Positions 33,274 through 43,078 are shown, counted from the stretch's first letter. The stretch is 64,000 nt of DNA from Mycolicibacterium lutetiense (GCF_017876775.1 NZ_JAGIOP010000002.1:2728001-2792000); one strand, 5' to 3'. Numbers and translations are program-made. Notes: a model not told the origin generated them from the sequence alone.

Positions 33274-33634
33274 AACGTTCGCCACGATAGCCGCCACGGA
33301 GCCCCGCAGCTGTCCGACACTCCGCGGGGACCGCCCCAAGCGCGTTCCGCCGGTGCACGTTTGACCACGTCAGCAACGCCCATGCCGCACACAGGAATGA
33401 TGATGGTTACTTCAGATGGCGGCCAGTGCGGAAATCTGGCAACGTTTTCCGGGCGGTCCGCACCGAGCCGCACATGCGGATGTCAGACCCTGTGACGAGC
33501 GTGCAGCTTTCTCGAGGCGGACATCGAGTGTCCGTCGCGAATGCCTGTACATTCGCCACAGTGGCCGGGGATGGTGTGCGCCTCGACGGGAGGCGCAGCA
33601 CAACGCTCATCTCGGAACTCCTAGCGGGCCACGC
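33274..33634. other. Intergenic region
   Basis: This 361-bp stretch lies between the Hsp70-like gene start and the end of the next minus-strand gene. Short frames here have no ribosome sites or recognisable motifs. I see no tRNA, strong hairpin or repeat. Confidence 0.4.
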
Positions 33635-34492
33635 TCAGCAACCCTTGACAAGGGTGATCCGCAATTGATTGCTCGTCCATTCTTCAGCAGCAGAGATATC
33701 GCTAGACCAACCAATTGCGCGCAGCGGCAAGATATTCGGCCCACAAGGCAGGTGAATATTGGGGTCAAACTGCACGGGCGCAACGATGTAGGTACCACCA
33801 CCGGGGGCGTAGCTACCGATATTCATCCCGTCGGACCAGATTGCGTCAGAGGCGATTAGGCCGTCCGGATGGGCCGACGTTCCGTATCTGACGCTGCCCC
33901 GTACCGGATTGATGCCCTTCGGCAGTTCGATCTTCAACGTGACGTCGTTGTGGCCTGCATCGCCCCGATTCTTGTACTCGATCAGTGTCTCCACGATCGC
34001 AGCGGGCTCGGTCACCGTGATCGCATCCGCCCATATCGGGCTCTGCCAACGGCCCTCAAGCTTGAACTGATCGAGCGGTGTCACAGGATCGCTTGATGGC
34101 GAAGGTTGTTGCGAAAGAACCCATTTGACGACGCCACCTGAAAGGCCGAGGATCACGCACGCGGCCACAGCCGTGCCAGTCAAGGCGCGGCGATTGACCT
34201 CCATCGCCCGGTAGTCGTCTCGGTGTATCGCAAAGTAGAGGCTGATCGATCCCAGTGCCCACGCGGAGGCTATCGTGATCGCAAGCTGCGCGTTCAGCCC
34301 GAAGATCTTCACAGTCATGAGCCAGGCCGCTTCCATACCGACCACGACAAACAGGGCAAATAGCCCTCGCTGGGTAAGCGTGTTCACCGCAGGCGACTTG
34401 CACCGATCTGTGTCGCCAGGTTCAGGTGTCGACTCTTCATTGCACGATTCTTCCGAGTCCTTTGCGTCAACGTCCGCATCAATATCGGCCAT
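33635..34492 (-). CDS. Membrane protein with extracytoplasmic C-terminal domain (hypothetical)
   Basis: This protein has 285 residues from ATG 34492. The first 50 residues are acidic and cytoplasmic. Three hydrophobic segments follow (LFALFVVVGMEAAWLMTV, AITIASAWALGSISLYFA and GTAVAACVILGLSGGVV). A C-terminal domain of about 160 residues has beta-rich composition (IVETLIEYKNRGDAGHNDVTLKIELP). The family is not recognised. It sits 70 bp downstream of a small DUF2510 protein on the same strand, suggesting an operon. The pair interrupts an otherwise M. tuberculosis-like order and may be a local insertion. Confidence 0.6.
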   Translation of the reverse strand: MADIDADVDAKDSEESCNEESTPEPGDTDRCKSPAVNTLTQRGLFALFVVVGMEAAWLMTVKIFGLNAQLAITIASAWALGSISLYFAIHRDDYRAMEVNRRALTGTAVAACVILGLSGGVVKWVLSQQPSPSSDPVTPLDQFKLEGRWQSPIWADAITVTEPAAIVETLIEYKNRGDAGHNDVTLKIELPKGINPVRGSVRYGTSAHPDGLIASDAIWSDGMNIGSYAPGGGTYIVAPVQFDPNIHLPCGPNILPLRAIGWSSDISAAEEWTSNQLRITLVKGC

Positions 34493-34562
34493 CCACACCC
34501 CTCGAGCGTTCCGCACACCCGAAGGTGCTTCCCAACCCAGATACGACCGGCCCAGGTACGCG

Positions 34563-34970
34563 CTAGTGATCGAACATGCGCGAGATCTCGTTGCGCTTGT
34601 TCGACATCTCGTTCTCGATGTAGATCGCGTTCACCAGCGCAAGCGCCAAGAGCACGGCGGCGACGATGCGAACCCACTTCGCAGCCCCTAGGAAGAAGGC
34701 GACAGCCGTGCCCGCGGCTACGACGGCAACTCCGGTCCACACCGGGCCTGAGCCGGTTAGGAGGCTGACGGATTGCATGGACATCACAAGCCCGATCACG
34801 ACGAGCACACAGACGCCAGCAGCAACTGCCGCTTGCTTGCCATTGTTGGCTTTGTCCGGTGCGGTTGGTCCCGACGCTGGCCCGCTCCAGGCGGCGCCGT
34901 TCCAATAGATCCGGTTCTCGGGGTCAGAGGGGTCAGGATACCAGCCCGGCGCCGGATTCGGAGCGTTCAT
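34563..34970 (-). CDS. DUF2510 domain membrane protein
   Basis: This protein has 135 residues. It opens with the DUF2510 signature APGWYPDPSDPENRIYWNGAAWSG, a Trp-rich module common at the cytoplasmic N-terminus of actinobacterial membrane proteins. Three or four short membrane helices follow (QAAVAAGVCVLVVIGLVMS, VWTGVAVVAAGTAVAFFLGA and IVAAVLLALALVNAIYIEN). The C-terminal tail is charged. The function is unknown. It precedes the membrane protein at 33635-34492 on the same strand. Confidence 0.75.
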   Translation of the reverse strand: MNAPNPAPGWYPDPSDPENRIYWNGAAWSGPASGPTAPDKANNGKQAAVAAGVCVLVVIGLVMSMQSVSLLTGSGPVWTGVAVVAAGTAVAFFLGAAKWVRIVAAVLLALALVNAIYIENEMSNKRNEISRMFDH

Positions 34971-35125
34971 CGTGGGTAGCCCCTTTCTGTCAGAATGACG
35001 AGAGCGTAAACCCGCCGGGTGACACGCCAGGCCGATTGTCTGGAATCGTCACAGCAAAACGAAGCCGCCGCCGGAGCTCACGAACAGACCCATCGCGAGT
35101 AATCCGGCGCGCCCGGTGTGCTCCA

Positions 35126-35593
35126 ATGTCGGACATGGGTGACATCGACGACATCAAGCAGGTCAAGTACCGGTACCTCCGTGCCCTCGACACCAAGCAC
35201 TGGGACGAGTTCGCCGACACCCTCACCGAGGACATCGCGGGCGACTACGGACAGTCCATGGGCAAGACGCTGCATTTCACCGACCGCGACGCTCTGGTCG
35301 AGTACATGAAGAGCTCGTTGGGCCCCGAGGTCATCACCGAGCACCGCGTCGCGCACCCCGAGATCGAGGTGAACGGCGACGAGGCGACCGGCACCTGGTA
35401 CCTGCAGGACCGCGTGATCGTGCCCAGCGTGAACTTCATGCTGTTCGGGTCGGCGTTCTATCACGACCGCTATCGGCGTACCGCCGACGGCTGGAAGATC
35501 AGCGCCACCGGCTACGACCGCACGTACGACGCCACCCTGTCGCTGGAGGGGCTCAACTTCAAGCTGGAACCCGGTACCGCCCTCAATATTTGA
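35126..35593 (+). CDS. SnoaL/NTF2-like polyketide-cyclase-fold protein
   Basis: This protein has 155 residues from ATG 35126. The DDIKQVKYRYLRALDTKHWDEFADTL opening and the HRVAHPEIEVNGDEATGTWYL strand pair are typical of the SnoaL-like fold, which includes BaiE-type dehydratases and cyclases. A conserved aromatic pocket is likely; the catalytic pair cannot be assigned. It resembles M. tuberculosis Rv0310c in kind and order. It converges on the L,D-transpeptidase-like gene with 4 bp between stops. Confidence 0.8.
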   Translation: MSDMGDIDDIKQVKYRYLRALDTKHWDEFADTLTEDIAGDYGQSMGKTLHFTDRDALVEYMKSSLGPEVITEHRVAHPEIEVNGDEATGTWYLQDRVIVPSVNFMLFGSAFYHDRYRRTADGWKISATGYDRTYDATLSLEGLNFKLEPGTALNI

Positions 35594-35597
35594 CGCG

Positions 35598-36251
35598 TTA
35601 CTTCGCGACGGCGATCACGGCGCCCGGCCGCAGCCACTGGATGATCTGCACCAACGTGGCGTCGTCGATCGCCACACAGCCTGCGGTGGGGCTGCCATCG
35701 GTGGTGTGCAAGAAGAACGCACTCCCGTTGCCGGGCACCCTGGTTTTGTTGACGCCCATCACCACAGCGTGTTTGTACTGAGGGATCTGCAGGTTCTCGG
35801 TGGCACTGCCCGAGTCGGTGCTGAACGGGCACTGCGCCTTCTGACACACCTGCATGGTGTTGTAGGTCGGGCTCTTCGTGTCGCCGTCCCACCAGTGGTC
35901 CGGACCGACCTGGACGTACTGCAGGCCACCGCCGGGGTTGGGGGCGGTTCCGAACGCGAAGTCGAGGGTGAATACCCCCATTGGGGTCGCCATATCGCCT
36001 TCGCGGGTCTGTGGGGCCATACCGTTGGAACCGATGTTCGCCGGGATACCGGCGCCGACCGGCTCCCAGCCCGCAGGCCCGCGTTGCCAGACATCCATCT
36101 TCGCCTTCGAACCACCCACTCCGACAACGGAAATCACCTGGGTGGCGTTGCCCACCGAAGAGGCGAACCAGGGTGGGTCGACGGCACCGGCGGTGGGCGC
36201 GCATGCCAGAGCCAACACCCCGGCACACAACATGGCGAGCAGTCGGCGCAT
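35598..36251 (-). CDS. Secreted L,D-transpeptidase (YkuD)-like protein
   Basis: This protein has 217 residues. A signal peptide (MRRLLAMLCAGVLALACAPTAGA) precedes a YkuD-like domain with MGVFTLDFAFG, and the active-site segment FFLHTTDGSPTAGCVAID has the catalytic Cys and the H-x(8-9)-C spacing. An internal Cys pair (CQKAQC) may form a disulfide. The family makes 3-3 crosslinks in peptidoglycan, but this short subgroup (like Rv0309) is less well characterised. Expected site: cell wall. Confidence 0.8.
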   Translation of the reverse strand: MRRLLAMLCAGVLALACAPTAGAVDPPWFASSVGNATQVISVVGVGGSKAKMDVWQRGPAGWEPVGAGIPANIGSNGMAPQTREGDMATPMGVFTLDFAFGTAPNPGGGLQYVQVGPDHWWDGDTKSPTYNTMQVCQKAQCPFSTDSGSATENLQIPQYKHAVVMGVNKTRVPGNGSAFFLHTTDGSPTAGCVAIDDATLVQIIQWLRPGAVIAVAK

Positions 36252-36329
36252 CCGTCCATCGTCGTCGGCAGCCCTCTCGGCCGGATAAAGCTTGCAACAC
36301 GATCCGGTCGCGATGGCTACGTTGGTGAC

Positions 36330-37793
36330 ATGGACGTGCAGGCGATCGGCAAGGGTTTGGGCACGTTGGACCGAGAGGTCTTCGAGGCCGTGGCCGAGTC
36401 ACCGAGCCCACTGCTGGACACCGTGATGCCCGGGCTGACCAGGGCCGCAGACCATTCCAAGCTGTGGTTTGCCATCGCGGCCGCCATGGGCGCGCTGGGC
36501 AGCACGTCGTTGCGGCGTGGTGCTGCGCGGGGCGTGGTCAGCCTGGCGGTGACCAGCCTGGTGACCAACCAGGTCGCCAAACGGGTCTGGCGGCGGCCGC
36601 GACCGGACCGCAGTCTGATCCCGCTGGCCCGACGGACCCGACGGGTCCCCACCTCGCATTCCCTGCCATCGGGGCACTCCGCGAGCGCTGCGGCCTTCGC
36701 GGTGGGCGTGGGCCTGGAGTCCCCCTCGGCGGGCCTGCCGCTGGCTCTGCTCGGCGGCCTGGTCGGGCTGTCTCGGGTCGCCACCGGCGCGCACTATCCC
36801 GGCGATGTGTTCGCCGGATTCGGCATCGGCGCCGCGATCGCGGTCCTCGGCGCACGCATCGTCCCGACCATCCCGGCTGCCACCCTGCCGGCTTCGGATC
36901 CGTTGCGGTTCCATACCGAGCCCCGGCCGGATGGTGCCGGCGTGGCACTGGTGATCAACCCGGCCTCCGGCGGCGGAACGGGCGCACGGATCGTCGACGA
37001 AGTGCGAAAAGCCCTGCCCCGCACAGAGATCGTCGAACTCGACAACGGCGACGACATCGAGGCGGTGTTACGCGAGACCGCTGCCCGCGTCGAGGTGCTC
37101 GCGGTGGGCGGCGGCGACGGCACCGTGGCGTGCGCGGCGGGCATCGCCGTCGAGGCGGGTGTCCCGCTCGCGGTGTTCCCCGGCGGGACGTTCAACCACT
37201 TCGCCAAGGACATCGGCTGCGATTCGGTGGCCCGGACCGTCAAGGCCATCACCGACGGCACCGCGGCCTACGTCGACCTGGTGTGCCTCAACGAGGAACA
37301 CATGGTGATCAACACCGCCAGCATCGGCGCCTACCCGAACTACGTGCGGATGCGCGAGAAGCTCGAACACCGGATGGGCAAGCGTCTGGCCGGGATGTAC
37401 GCGCTCTACCTGACGCTGCGCCGGGAAGCCCCGGTACGGATCAGCTACGACGACAAGACCCTTGAGACCGAGTTGTTCTTCCTGGGCAATTCGACGTACT
37501 TCCCGTCCGGGTTCGCCCCGTCGCTCCGGCCGCGTCTGGATGACGGTCTGATCGACGTGCGGATCCTGGAGACCGGGCGGCGGTTCAGCCGGCTGCGCAT
37601 CGCGACGTCGGTGTTGTTGGGCCGGCTCGAACGCAGCCCGCTCTATCACGAACTCCGGGTGCCACAGTTCCGGTTCGTCGCCGTCGACGGACCCACCGTC
37701 CTGGCGCACGACGGCGAGGTGGGCGAGGCACTCAGCGAGGCCAGTTTCACCGTTCGGTACCGGGCGCTGCCGGTGTTTCGTCCGCTGCCGTAA
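36330..37793 (+). CDS. Bifunctional PAP2 phosphatase / diacylglycerol-kinase-like protein
   Basis: This protein has 487 residues from ATG 36330. Residues 1-190 are a PAP2 phosphatase with its three motifs: KRVWRRPRPDRS, PSGHS and SRVATGAHYPGDV. Residues 205-485 are a lipid kinase of DAGK type with the nucleotide-binding GGGDGTVACAAGI and FPGGTFNHFAKDIG. The fusion could remove phosphate from a lipid and phosphorylate another in membrane lipid recycling; substrates are unknown. The last 47 bases overlap the convergent PAP2 gene. Confidence 0.88.
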   Translation: MDVQAIGKGLGTLDREVFEAVAESPSPLLDTVMPGLTRAADHSKLWFAIAAAMGALGSTSLRRGAARGVVSLAVTSLVTNQVAKRVWRRPRPDRSLIPLARRTRRVPTSHSLPSGHSASAAAFAVGVGLESPSAGLPLALLGGLVGLSRVATGAHYPGDVFAGFGIGAAIAVLGARIVPTIPAATLPASDPLRFHTEPRPDGAGVALVINPASGGGTGARIVDEVRKALPRTEIVELDNGDDIEAVLRETAARVEVLAVGGGDGTVACAAGIAVEAGVPLAVFPGGTFNHFAKDIGCDSVARTVKAITDGTAAYVDLVCLNEEHMVINTASIGAYPNYVRMREKLEHRMGKRLAGMYALYLTLRREAPVRISYDDKTLETELFFLGNSTYFPSGFAPSLRPRLDDGLIDVRILETGRRFSRLRIATSVLLGRLERSPLYHELRVPQFRFVAVDGPTVLAHDGEVGEALSEASFTVRYRALPVFRPLP

Positions 37794-38421
37794 CGGTTGT
37801 CGGATACGGCGGCACCAACAGCAGGCAGACAACGAAATACCCGTAGCCCAGGGCCCAGCCGGCCAACACATCCGACGGATGGTGGACGTTGAGCACCACC
37901 CGGCCCACCCCGATCGCGACGACGACCAGCACCCCGGCAACCACCCACCATCCCCGCAGCCGCGGGTGGAGCCTCGGCCACGCCAGCGTCAACAGGGCCA
38001 GCACCGCAACCATCACGCCCAGCGCGTGCCCGGACGGGAACGACGTGGACAAAGCATGGACCAGCGCGGTGGCCGGCCGCGGACGGTCCGCCAGAAACTT
38101 GGCCACCTCGGTCGTCACCGCGCTGAGCTCGATGGTCAAGAACAGGAAAAGCGCGATGCGTCGTTGGCGGCGGACCAGTGCGACGACGATCATCACCAAC
38201 GCGAGCAACCGGAATGCAAACGGGCCGAGCACGGTGCAGAACACGTTCCACGCGGTCACCCAGCCCGGGTGCGCCGAGCCGTACCGGTACGGACCCGCCA
38301 AGCCCGCGGCGTCGACGTCGGCCAGCCAGGTCCACTGATTCGCGTAACCGATCCACAGCGCCGCATACACCGCGACGGCCAGCACCGCGGTCACCACCAA
38401 CCAGCTTTCACGGGTTCTCAC
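37747..38421 (-). CDS. PAP2-family membrane phosphatase
   Basis: This protein has 224 residues from GTG 38421; the longer upstream frame looks non-coding. About six membrane helices carry the PAP2 motifs: KFLADRPRPA, PSGHALGVMVA and RVVLNVHHPSDVLAGWALG. The family dephosphorylates lipid or prenyl pyrophosphates at the outer membrane face; the substrate here is unknown. Its 3' end overlaps the neighbouring PAP2-kinase gene on the other strand by 47 bp, so the two C-termini share DNA. Confidence 0.85.
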   Translation of the reverse strand: MRTRESWLVVTAVLAVAVYAALWIGYANQWTWLADVDAAGLAGPYRYGSAHPGWVTAWNVFCTVLGPFAFRLLALVMIVVALVRRQRRIALFLFLTIELSAVTTEVAKFLADRPRPATALVHALSTSFPSGHALGVMVAVLALLTLAWPRLHPRLRGWWVVAGVLVVVAIGVGRVVLNVHHPSDVLAGWALGYGYFVVCLLLVPPYPTTVTAADETPAAPGTER

Positions 38422-38479
38422 CAGACAATCTCTACCAGCTCCAACCGATTTGCCATGTTTGCGCGCTACCGTCGAAGAC

Positions 38480-38962
38480 ATGGCCCTGATACTGCGGAAG
38501 CTGATGCACATCGGTGGACTACCGGAGGGTCTGCGGTCGGAGGCCGAAGCCGAAGGCATCCTGTTCCTGGCCGAGTACATACCGGTGACCAGGCGTTTCA
38601 CTGGATCGATCCCCGGAACGCGATCGGCAGGAAGCGTCGCCAGCTACGCCGGTTCACTGGTTCTCACGAACTACCGGGCGCTGGCCACCATGTCCACCCT
38701 GCCCAAGCTCGCCGGCCGCAGCATCGACCAGCCGTGGTTGGCCCCGCAGGTCGGTGCGGTGCACGCCGAGATCAACGAGACCGGGCTGGTCCTGCAGGCC
38801 GACGTGGCCCATATCGACCGGCGCTGTCACGGGAAGCTTTCGCTGCATTACAAGACCGAGATCCCGGACGAGGTACTGACGCAACTGCCCCGCCGGTCGC
38901 TGGCCTTCGACGTGGGCGCGGAGTACGTGTTCCGCGCGGTCGGCGTGCCGTACCACCCGTAG
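38480..38962 (+). CDS. Conserved hypothetical protein
   Basis: This intact protein has 160 residues from ATG 38480. There is no signal peptide or membrane helix. The middle (SYAGSLVLTNYRALATMST) resembles the PH-like strand pattern 'LVLTNYRAL' seen in proteins that respond to cell state, but I cannot place it in a family. It lies divergent from the PAP2 gene (58 bp) and upstream of a sulfatase gene. Confidence 0.6.
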   Translation: MALILRKLMHIGGLPEGLRSEAEAEGILFLAEYIPVTRRFTGSIPGTRSAGSVASYAGSLVLTNYRALATMSTLPKLAGRSIDQPWLAPQVGAVHAEINETGLVLQADVAHIDRRCHGKLSLHYKTEIPDEVLTQLPRRSLAFDVGAEYVFRAVGVPYHP

Positions 38963-39060
38963 CAAACGCCGCACCGAGTATGTAGCTCGCGATGAGCCAA
39001 ACGGTTGCGGGCAGCGCATTCAGGCTGTTCGGTCGTGGGTGTGGACGGAAAGGAAGTGAC

Positions 39061-40431
39061 GTGACCGAGCCGCAACGGCAGAACCTGTTGATCGTGCACT
39101 GGCATGATCTCGGCCGCTACCTCGGCGTGTACGGACGCCCGGATGTGGTGAGCCCACACCTCGACCGCCTCGCCGCCGAGGGGGTCCTGTTCACCCGCGC
39201 CCACGCCACCGCACCGTTGTGCTCACCATCGCGGGGCTCGCTGTTCACCGGCCGCTACCCGCAGAGCAACGGACTGGTGGGCCTGGCCCACCACGGCTGG
39301 GAGTACCGCGCCGGGGTGCGCACACTCCCCCACTGCCTTGCCGAATCAGGCTGGCACACAGCCCTGTTCGGCATGCAACACGAGACCTCGCAGCCGGCCA
39401 ATCTGGGGTATGACGAGTTCGACGTCTCGAACTCGTTCTGCGAATATGTCGTCGAGCAGGCCAACGCCTGGCTGACCGCGCCACCACGGAAACCGTTCCT
39501 GCTCACCGCCGGATTCTTCGAGACACACCGGCCGTATCCGCGCGAACGATACGAACCGGCCGATTCTGGGTCCGTCGAGCCTCCCGACTACCTGCCCGAC
39601 ACCGCTGAGGTGCGGGACGACCTCGCCGAGTTCTACGGCTCGATTGCGGTAGCTGACGCGAAAGTCGGTGAACTGCTCGGCACTTTGGCTGCGACCGGTC
39701 TCGACGAGAGCACGTGGGTGGTGTTCATGACCGATCACGGGCCGGCGTTGCCCCGGGCCAAGTCGACGCTGTACGACGCGGGTACCGGCATCGCGCTGAT
39801 CGTGCGCCCACCGCGTGGCTCCGGGATTCCGCCGCGCCGCTACGACGAACTGTTCAGCGGGGTCGATCTGCTGCCCACCCTGCTGGACCTGCTCGGCGTC
39901 GATATCCCCGACGAGGTCGAGGGCCTGTCTCACGCCAGCAACCTCACGGCGACGCCGACGGAGACGGCTGAGGTCCGTTCCGAGGTGTACACGACAAAGA
40001 CCTATCACGATTCTTTCGACCCGATTCGTGCCATTCGCACAAAGGAATACAGCTATATCGAGAATTACGCGGCGCGGCCATTGTTGGACCTGCCGTGGGA
40101 TATCGCCGACAGCCCCTCTGGCCGCGCCCTCGGCGATACCGTCCTGAGGCCCCGGCCCGGCCGCGAACTGTACGACCTCGTCGCGGACCCGACCGAAAGC
40201 AACAACCTGCTGGGACCGGACGCCACCGACAAGGCCGAGGCGATCGCGAACGACCTCGCACTGCTGCTGAACGACTGGCGCGAGAAGACTCTCGATGTCA
40301 TTCCCTCCGAATTCGCCGGCACCCGGATATCGGAGCGTTACACCGAGACGTATCTGCATATCCACGGCCGTCCGGCCACCAGCAGATCGGCCATCGCCGT
40401 CGACCGCGGCATCACCGATACCCGCCAATAG
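39061..40431 (+). CDS. Cytoplasmic sulfatase (Rv0296c-like)
   Basis: This protein has 456 residues from GTG 39061, with AAGGAAG 5 bases upstream. It has no signal peptide. The sulfatase core shows VHWHDLGRYLGVYG (first metal site), the formylglycine motif APLCSPSRGSLFTGRYP (C-x-P-x-R), HRPYPRERY and MTDHGPALPRAKSTLYD (second metal site). It resembles M. tuberculosis Rv0296c, next to stf0 in that genome as well. Pairing a sulfatase with a trehalose sulfotransferase suggests turnover of a sulfated trehalose or lipid. That is inference. Confidence 0.85.
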   Translation: MTEPQRQNLLIVHWHDLGRYLGVYGRPDVVSPHLDRLAAEGVLFTRAHATAPLCSPSRGSLFTGRYPQSNGLVGLAHHGWEYRAGVRTLPHCLAESGWHTALFGMQHETSQPANLGYDEFDVSNSFCEYVVEQANAWLTAPPRKPFLLTAGFFETHRPYPRERYEPADSGSVEPPDYLPDTAEVRDDLAEFYGSIAVADAKVGELLGTLAATGLDESTWVVFMTDHGPALPRAKSTLYDAGTGIALIVRPPRGSGIPPRRYDELFSGVDLLPTLLDLLGVDIPDEVEGLSHASNLTATPTETAEVRSEVYTTKTYHDSFDPIRAIRTKEYSYIENYAARPLLDLPWDIADSPSGRALGDTVLRPRPGRELYDLVADPTESNNLLGPDATDKAEAIANDLALLLNDWREKTLDVIPSEFAGTRISERYTETYLHIHGRPATSRSAIAVDRGITDTRQ

Positions 40432-40459
40432 TTTTCATCACGGCGAACGAAAACTATTG
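40426..40459. promoter_or_regulatory. AT-rich inverted repeat between sulfatase gene and stf0
   Basis: CAATAGTTTTC (40426-40436) is perfectly repeated inverted as GAAAACTATTG (40449-40459) around a 12-base loop. The left arm contains the sulfatase TAG stop. It is unusually AT-rich for this chromosome. It could be an operator or an RNA hairpin that terminates or modulates stf0 expression. Confidence 0.55.
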
Positions 40460-40509
40460 ACGCCCCGTTAAATAGGCGCCGCAAACAATTCATGGTTAGA
40501 GTCTCGCCC

Positions 40510-41349
40510 ATGCCAGATCATCCGACGGCCTACCTGGTGCTCGCATCCCAGCGCAGCGGCAGCACCCTGCTGGTGGAATCCCTGCGCGCCACCGGCATGG
40601 CCGGGGAGCCCCAGGAATTCTTCCAGTACCTGCCGACCACCAGCATGTCGCCGCAGCCGCGGGAATGGTTCACCGGTGTCGAGGACGAGTCGATCCTGCG
40701 CCTGCTCGACCCCCTGATCGAGGGCAAGCCGGACCTGGCCCCAGCTGAGATCTGGCGCGACTACATCCGCACCGTCGGCCGCACCCCCAACGGGGTGTGG
40801 GGCGGGAAGCTGATGTGGAACCAGACGCCGCTGCTGCTGGAACGTGCTGAGGGCCTGCCCGAGCGATCCGGGCCCGGCCTGCTCGACGCGATCCGCGACG
40901 TCACCGGCGGCGACCCGGTGCTGATCCATGTCTACCGGCCCGATGTTGTGTCACAGGCGGTTTCGTTCTGGCGCGCGGCGCAGACCAGGGTGTGGCGCGG
41001 CCGGGCCGATCCGGTGCGCGATGCGCGTGCCGAGTACCACGCGGGTGCCATCGCCCACGTGATCCAGCTGCTGCAGGCCCAGGAGGAGGGTTGGCGGTCC
41101 TGGTTCGCCGAGGAGAACATCTCCCCCATCGACGTGTCCTACCCGTATCTGTGGCGAAACCTCACGACCGTGGTGGCCACCGTGCTGGAAGCGCTGGGCC
41201 TGGACCCACGATTGGCGCCGCACCCGGCCCTGGAACGGCAGGCCGATCAGCGGTCCGACGAATGGGTGGACCGCTACCGCCGCGATGCCGAGGAGCAGGG
41301 CCTACCTACCAGTGATTTGGGTGCGTTCAGCGGCGGTCAGCGCCGGTGA
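40510..41349 (+). CDS. stf0: Trehalose 2-sulfotransferase Stf0
   Basis: This protein has 279 residues from ATG 40510. The Stf0 fold shows a PAPS 5'-phosphosulfate loop in [17 protein letters not shown] and a 3'-phosphate-binding segment near [27 protein letters not shown]. Stf0 transfers sulfate from PAPS to trehalose, making trehalose-2-sulfate. In M. tuberculosis (Rv0295c) this is the core of sulfolipid-1. Rapid growers keep stf0 without classical SL-1, so the product here may be trehalose-2-sulfate or a simpler lipid. Upstream lies the sulfatase on the same strand. Confidence 0.9.
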   Translation: MPDHPTAYLVLASQRSGSTLLVESLRATGMAGEPQEFFQYLPTTSMSPQPREWFTGVEDESILRLLDPLIEGKPDLAPAEIWRDYIRTVGRTPNGVWGGKLMWNQTPLLLERAEGLPERSGPGLLDAIRDVTGGDPVLIHVYRPDVVSQAVSFWRAAQTRVWRGRADPVRDARAEYHAGAIAHVIQLLQAQEEGWRSWFAEENISPIDVSYPYLWRNLTTVVATVLEALGLDPRLAPHPALERQADQRSDEWVDRYRRDAEEQGLPTSDLGAFSGGQRR

Positions 41350-41376
41350 TTGCACCGGAGTCACGGGCTGACTCCA

Positions 41377-42141
41377 TCACCGGACCTGGGCCACCGCGAA
41401 CACGCGACGGAACGGGAAGAACGTGATGCCGTCAGCGCGTTTCGGATAGGCCTCGGCCAGCATCGGGATGATCGCCTGTCGGTAGAGCTCCCACATCTGC
41501 TCGCTCAGCCGGCCTTTGACCTGGGTCAGAGCGGTCCCGGTGATCCAGTCCAGAACCGGTGTCTCACCGGATAATTGGTGCACATAGGTGGTCTCCCAGG
41601 CATCCACCACACACCCCGCATCGGTCAACAACCCGGCGTATTGCGCGGGCGTATCCACCTGGCCGGCGTCACGCCACGGCATGTCGCGCAGCGGCTCGAC
41701 GAACGGTTCACGGCGGGCCAGCTCGCGTACCGCGTGATGGGACGGGGCATCGAAATTTCCCGGCACCTGAAAGGCGATCCAGGCGCCCGGAGCCAACTGC
41801 CCGGCCCAGCGCACCAGGAGTTCACGATGGGTGGGTACCCACTGCAGCGCCGCGTTGGTGATCACCACGTCGGTGTCGGGTTGCGGTTCCCAGTCCTCGA
41901 TCGCCCCGACATGTGCCTCAAGCCCGCGGCCCTGCGCCGCGGCAACCATCTCCGGCGAGCTGTCCCAGGCCTCCAAAGTGGCCCCGGGCCAGCGCTGTCC
42001 CAGCGTCTCGGTCAGGTTGCCCGGCCCGCAACCGAGGTCGACCACCCGTGACGGCGCCGACGCCGCGACCCTTGTGAGCAGGTCGTAGAACGGCCGGCCC
42101 CGATAGTCGGCGAAGGCGAGGTACGTCTCCGGATTCCACAT
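41377..42141 (-). CDS. tam: Trans-aconitate 2-methyltransferase
   Basis: This protein has 254 residues from ATG 42141. It is a class I SAM methyltransferase with motif [16 protein letters not shown], an acidic motif II in [10 protein letters not shown], and the Tam-family [14 protein letters not shown] and [17 protein letters not shown]. It methyl-esterifies trans-aconitate, a spontaneous by-product that inhibits aconitase. It matches M. tuberculosis Rv0294. It converges on stf0 with 27 bp between stops. Confidence 0.88.
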   Translation of the reverse strand: MWNPETYLAFADYRGRPFYDLLTRVAASAPSRVVDLGCGPGNLTETLGQRWPGATLEAWDSSPEMVAAAQGRGLEAHVGAIEDWEPQPDTDVVITNAALQWVPTHRELLVRWAGQLAPGAWIAFQVPGNFDAPSHHAVRELARREPFVEPLRDMPWRDAGQVDTPAQYAGLLTDAGCVVDAWETTYVHQLSGETPVLDWITGTALTQVKGRLSEQMWELYRQAIIPMLAEAYPKRADGITFFPFRRVFAVAQVR

Positions 42142-42199
42142 GCCCCCGATCATGCCCCCCACTCGTGGTTCGGGGGCGGGTGGTTATCGTCAGACCCCG

Positions 42200-43078
42200 A
42201 TGGACGAAGCAAACAAGGTACGCAAGATCTGGACCGAGCTGGGCCTGCCCGGCATCGTCGACGTGCACACCCACTTCATGCCCAAGAACGTCATGGACAA
42301 GGTGTGGCGGTACTTCGACAGCCAGGGCCCGATGATCGGGCGGGAATGGCCCATTACCTACCGCGCCGACGAGGCTGAGCGGGTCGCCACTCTGCGGGAG
42401 TTCGGCGTCCGCAGGTTCTCCTCACTGATCTACGCGCACAAGCCGGAGATGGCCGCCTGGCTAAACCAGTGGGCGGTCGGCTTTGCCGAGGACACCCCGG
42501 ACTGCCTGCACACGGCCACGTTCTTCCCCGAACCGCAGGCCACGGCCTATGTCACCGAGGCGATCACCGCAGGTACCCAGGTGTTCAAGGTCCACATCCA
42601 GGTGGGCAACTACGACCCGAACGATCCCCTGCTCGACGAGGTGTGGGGGCTGATCGAGGACGCCGGCGTCCCAGTGGTCATCCACTGCGGTTCCGGCCCG
42701 GTGTCCGGCCAGTTCACCGGCCCCGAACCGATCGCCAAGTTGCTGGGCCGCTATCCGCGGCTGGTGCTGATCGTCGCGCACATGGGGATGCCGGAGTACT
42801 CCGCCTTCCTGGATCTCGCCGAGCAGTTCGAGCAGGTGCGGCTGGACACCACCATGGCGTTCACCCCGTTCGTCGAAGAGACGATGCCTTTCCCCACCTC
42901 GGAGACAGACCGGCTGAAGGCCCTGGGTGAGCACATCCTGTTCGGCAGCGACTTCCCGAACATCCCCTACGGCTACGCCGAGGCCATCCACCACCTGATC
43001 GACCTGCCGGGTGTCGACGACACCTGGCGCCGCAATGTTCTGCACGACAACGCCGCGAAGTTGTTCGGGCTCAGCTGA
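42200..43078 (+). CDS. Amidohydrolase (metal-dependent TIM-barrel hydrolase)
   Basis: This protein has 292 residues from ATG 42200. Amidohydrolase-2 features: VDVHTHFMP (H-x-H), VPVVIHCGSGP, LVLIVAHMGMPEY and a closing FGSDFPN with the catalytic Asp. Such enzymes hydrolyse or decarboxylate small carboxylates. It is divergent from tam with a 58-bp gap and 23 bp ahead of the alpha/beta-hydrolase gene, so it may share regulation with one of them. The substrate is unknown. Confidence 0.82.
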   Translation: MDEANKVRKIWTELGLPGIVDVHTHFMPKNVMDKVWRYFDSQGPMIGREWPITYRADEAERVATLREFGVRRFSSLIYAHKPEMAAWLNQWAVGFAEDTPDCLHTATFFPEPQATAYVTEAITAGTQVFKVHIQVGNYDPNDPLLDEVWGLIEDAGVPVVIHCGSGPVSGQFTGPEPIAKLLGRYPRLVLIVAHMGMPEYSAFLDLAEQFEQVRLDTTMAFTPFVEETMPFPTSETDRLKALGEHILFGSDFPNIPYGYAEAIHHLIDLPGVDDTWRRNVLHDNAAKLFGLS

